36,968 nucleotides of DNA, taken from positions 1 to 36,968 of the forward strand of contig JAFSID010000062.1 in assembly GCA_017439965.1 (NCBI GenBank), in the 5' to 3' direction. This DNA comes from Clostridia bacterium. GTDB taxonomy: Bacteria; Bacillota; Clostridia; Oscillospirales; SIG627. Every line of letters starts with the position of its first letter. Within the stretch, counting starts at the first letter, position 1. Below, piece by piece: positions 36,104 to 36,968 of the stretch. The notes below the pieces were generated by a model, which was not told where the DNA came from, searched no databases, and saw only the letters and a list, made by a program, of their open reading frames with translations. Position numbers and translations under genes: made by a program.

Positions 36104-36218
36104 ACGAAAAGCATGACAAGTAGGTATCGCGCAATTTCATTCTTTTATATTTTCTCACATTCATACCCGCCGTGGCAAACAAAAAAAGACACCCTTTGGC
36201 GTGCCTTCGATAAAGCAG
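36104..36218. repeat. 115-bp direct repeat, right copy
   Basis: The direct copy of 34328-34442, with four mismatches. The codons in front of it read IIEALRNHKQKTNEKHDK and stop at the equivalent TAG, without a start codon, so it looks like the tail of a broken gene distantly like the 59-aa protein. Confidence 0.88.
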
Positions 36219-36233
36219 ATTTGAAATGTAGAA

Positions 36234-36277
36234 AATGCCGAGAGTAACCACTTCGGGTTCTCTCGGCATTAATTTTT
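36234..36277 (+). terminator. Intrinsic terminator upstream of the methyltransferase gene
   Basis: AATGCCGAGAG (36234-36244) pairs with CTCTCGGCATT (36260-36270), extended inside by AACC/GGTT, and is followed by AATTTTT. It insulates the last gene from upstream transcription. Confidence 0.82.
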
Positions 36278-36317
36278 ACACATATATTATACCGCAAAAT
36301 CAGCAAAAAATCAAGCC

Positions 36318-36346
36318 TTGTATTTACAAAATTAATATGCTATAAT
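36318..36346 (+). promoter_or_regulatory. Promoter of the methyltransferase gene
   Basis: TTGTAT (36318-36323), a 17-bp spacer and a perfect TATAAT (36341-36346), 29 bp before the ATG. Confidence 0.6.
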
Positions 36347-36375
36347 TAACAAAATCAAAAAAGGAGTGCTGTCAG

Positions 36376-36968
36376 ATGATTTTGAATGCATTGGATGAAG
36401 TTTTGTTTTGGGATGATATTGCTGCCTTAAAGACCTTTACAAAGCAGAATTGCGATAGATTTTATCCACACGATTTTGAAAATTACCTTAAGAATCAAGA
36501 ATCGTTTTTCAAGTCGGTTATCCCCAATAAAGCAGAATTCATTCGTCGATTAGAAAGCTATGCAAAGGTCGGAATGCCTTTTTGGATTTCGGGCAGAAAT
36601 GAGCTTAGTGATGATATTGATGCAAAGTCGATGATTAAGGCTATTTCTGTAAGTTCTAAAATCGATAACGGAGAACAAAAAGCCAAACAAGCGTCAAAAT
36701 GGCAAGAAAGCAATCCGTTATTTTGGAAATTCTACACTAATAATATCCTACATCAACAAGACAATCGGATTCTTGAACTCACGATAGGTGCAGGTGGAGG
36801 AACAAACGCGGTAATGAGAGAAATGACACCTCGTGATTATTATATGGGTGTTGATATAGATTTTGTTTGTGCAAAAAACGCTGACGCTCTCGCTAAATAT
36901 TATAACATCAACGGTTTGGGTATTGCCACATCGTTATGGAAATTGCCTTTTGATGATTGTATGTTTAC
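36376..36968 (+). CDS. Class I SAM-dependent methyltransferase (partial, 3' end outside window)
   Basis: AAAAAAGGAG precedes the ATG at 36376; 197 complete codons are seen before the right edge. Residues ~1-115 are a helical region rich in Phe, Trp and Asn. Then ILELTIGAGGGTNAVMREM forms the glycine-rich SAM-binding motif I, GVDID the acidic end of strand 2, and WKLPFDD a motif in the position of the usual post-II loop. The acceptor is unknown; a small molecule is likely. A/T-rich codons match the XRE gene and differ from the rest of the window. Confidence 0.78.
   Translation, partial: MILNALDEVLFWDDIAALKTFTKQNCDRFYPHDFENYLKNQESFFKSVIPNKAEFIRRLESYAKVGMPFWISGRNELSDDIDAKSMIKAISVSSKIDNGEQKAKQASKWQESNPLFWKFYTNNILHQQDNRILELTIGAGGGTNAVMREMTPRDYYMGVDIDFVCAKNADALAKYYNINGLGIATSLWKLPFDDCMF

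Larger units (their letters stand above)
35722..36375. other. Repeat-rich gene-free interval between the XRE and methyltransferase genes
   Basis: No credible gene is present. It contains, in order, a hairpin 35746-35765 that may end the XRE transcript, a small inverted repeat CTTGTCA/TGACAAG (35770-35790), a MITE-like inverted repeat (35811-35937), a nested hairpin (35962-36027), the right copy of the 115-bp repeat (36104-36218), a terminator (36234-36277), and the promoter of the last gene. Confidence 0.7.

Noticed and set aside
34328..36218. Prophage or integrative element
   Set aside because: Direct repeats are present, but there is no integrase, tRNA target or phage structural gene; only a regulator lies between them.
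35867..36247. Plus-strand ORF of 126 codons across the MITE-like element and repeat
   Set aside because: It spans three unrelated repeat structures, has no ribosome binding site and gives a low-complexity product.

Overview
The window looks like the chromosome of an anaerobic, low-to-mid GC Gram-positive bacterium, most likely an uncultured gut Clostridia (Firmicutes). The support is indirect: near-consensus TTGACA-17-TATAAT promoters, strong AGGAGG-type ribosome binding sites, the rplU-prp-rpmA-obg order with an L27 that carries the cleavable Firmicutes N-terminal extension, a SipW-type (camelysin/TasA-like) secreted protein, and YitT, Cof-type HAD, MATE and AraC families typical of gut Clostridia. 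I cannot name a genus. No rRNA, tRNA, CRISPR, integrase or transposase gene is visible.

Layout. 1-5684 (minus): the N-terminal ~1,894 residues of a giant secreted modular protein, whose C-terminus lies beyond the left edge. 6071-9070: a MATE exporter and a convergent uracil permease. 9086-10549 (minus): a SipW-type secreted protein with a GLUG/beta-helix tail. 10732-12381: a decayed leader ORF, then a metallo-hydrolase/AEC transporter operon. 12448-15509: HAD phosphatase, YitT membrane protein, zinc-ribbon protein and HisJ-like PHP phosphatase. 15510-20980: an AraC regulator divergent from a GH2 beta-galactosidase, then galE and a lipoprotein. This is a galactoside-use locus with direct-repeat operators between araC and lacZ. 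20981-22560: an AT-rich island with one orphan membrane protein. 22566-24990: L21 leader, rplU, prp, rpmA and obg. 25006-25485: terminators, an array of five 20-bp palindromes, and a tandem duplication of a gene end. 25517-28750: a Gfo/Idh/MocA oxidoreductase divergent from a second AraC regulator, and an SGNH esterase. 28909-33984: an acyltransferase-like protein, a deacetylase/metallo-hydrolase/EamA operon, and a second MATE protein. 34168-36968: a 59-aa charged protein, an XRE regulator flanked by 115-bp direct repeats, a MITE-like inverted repeat, a nested hairpin, and the start of a methyltransferase. This last stretch is AT-rich and looks acquired.

How the genes fit together. The beta-galactosidase releases galactose or glucose from galactosides, GalE interconverts UDP-galactose and UDP-glucose, and the divergent AraC protein probably senses the sugar through the repeated TTTTGCAARATATTC sites. 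The second AraC/Gfo-Idh/SGNH cluster looks like another sugar or glycoside module, and it shares the 12-bp core TTTTGCAAAATA. In the ribosomal cluster, Prp is predicted to trim the LQFFA-containing N-terminus of the L27 encoded just downstream.

The most unusual items are the giant protein built from about five related ~280-350-residue units, the regularly spaced palindrome array at 25094-25251, the 21-bp-spaced AraC operator pair, and the 115-bp direct repeats flanking the XRE gene. All calls come from reading the sequence; no database search was run.
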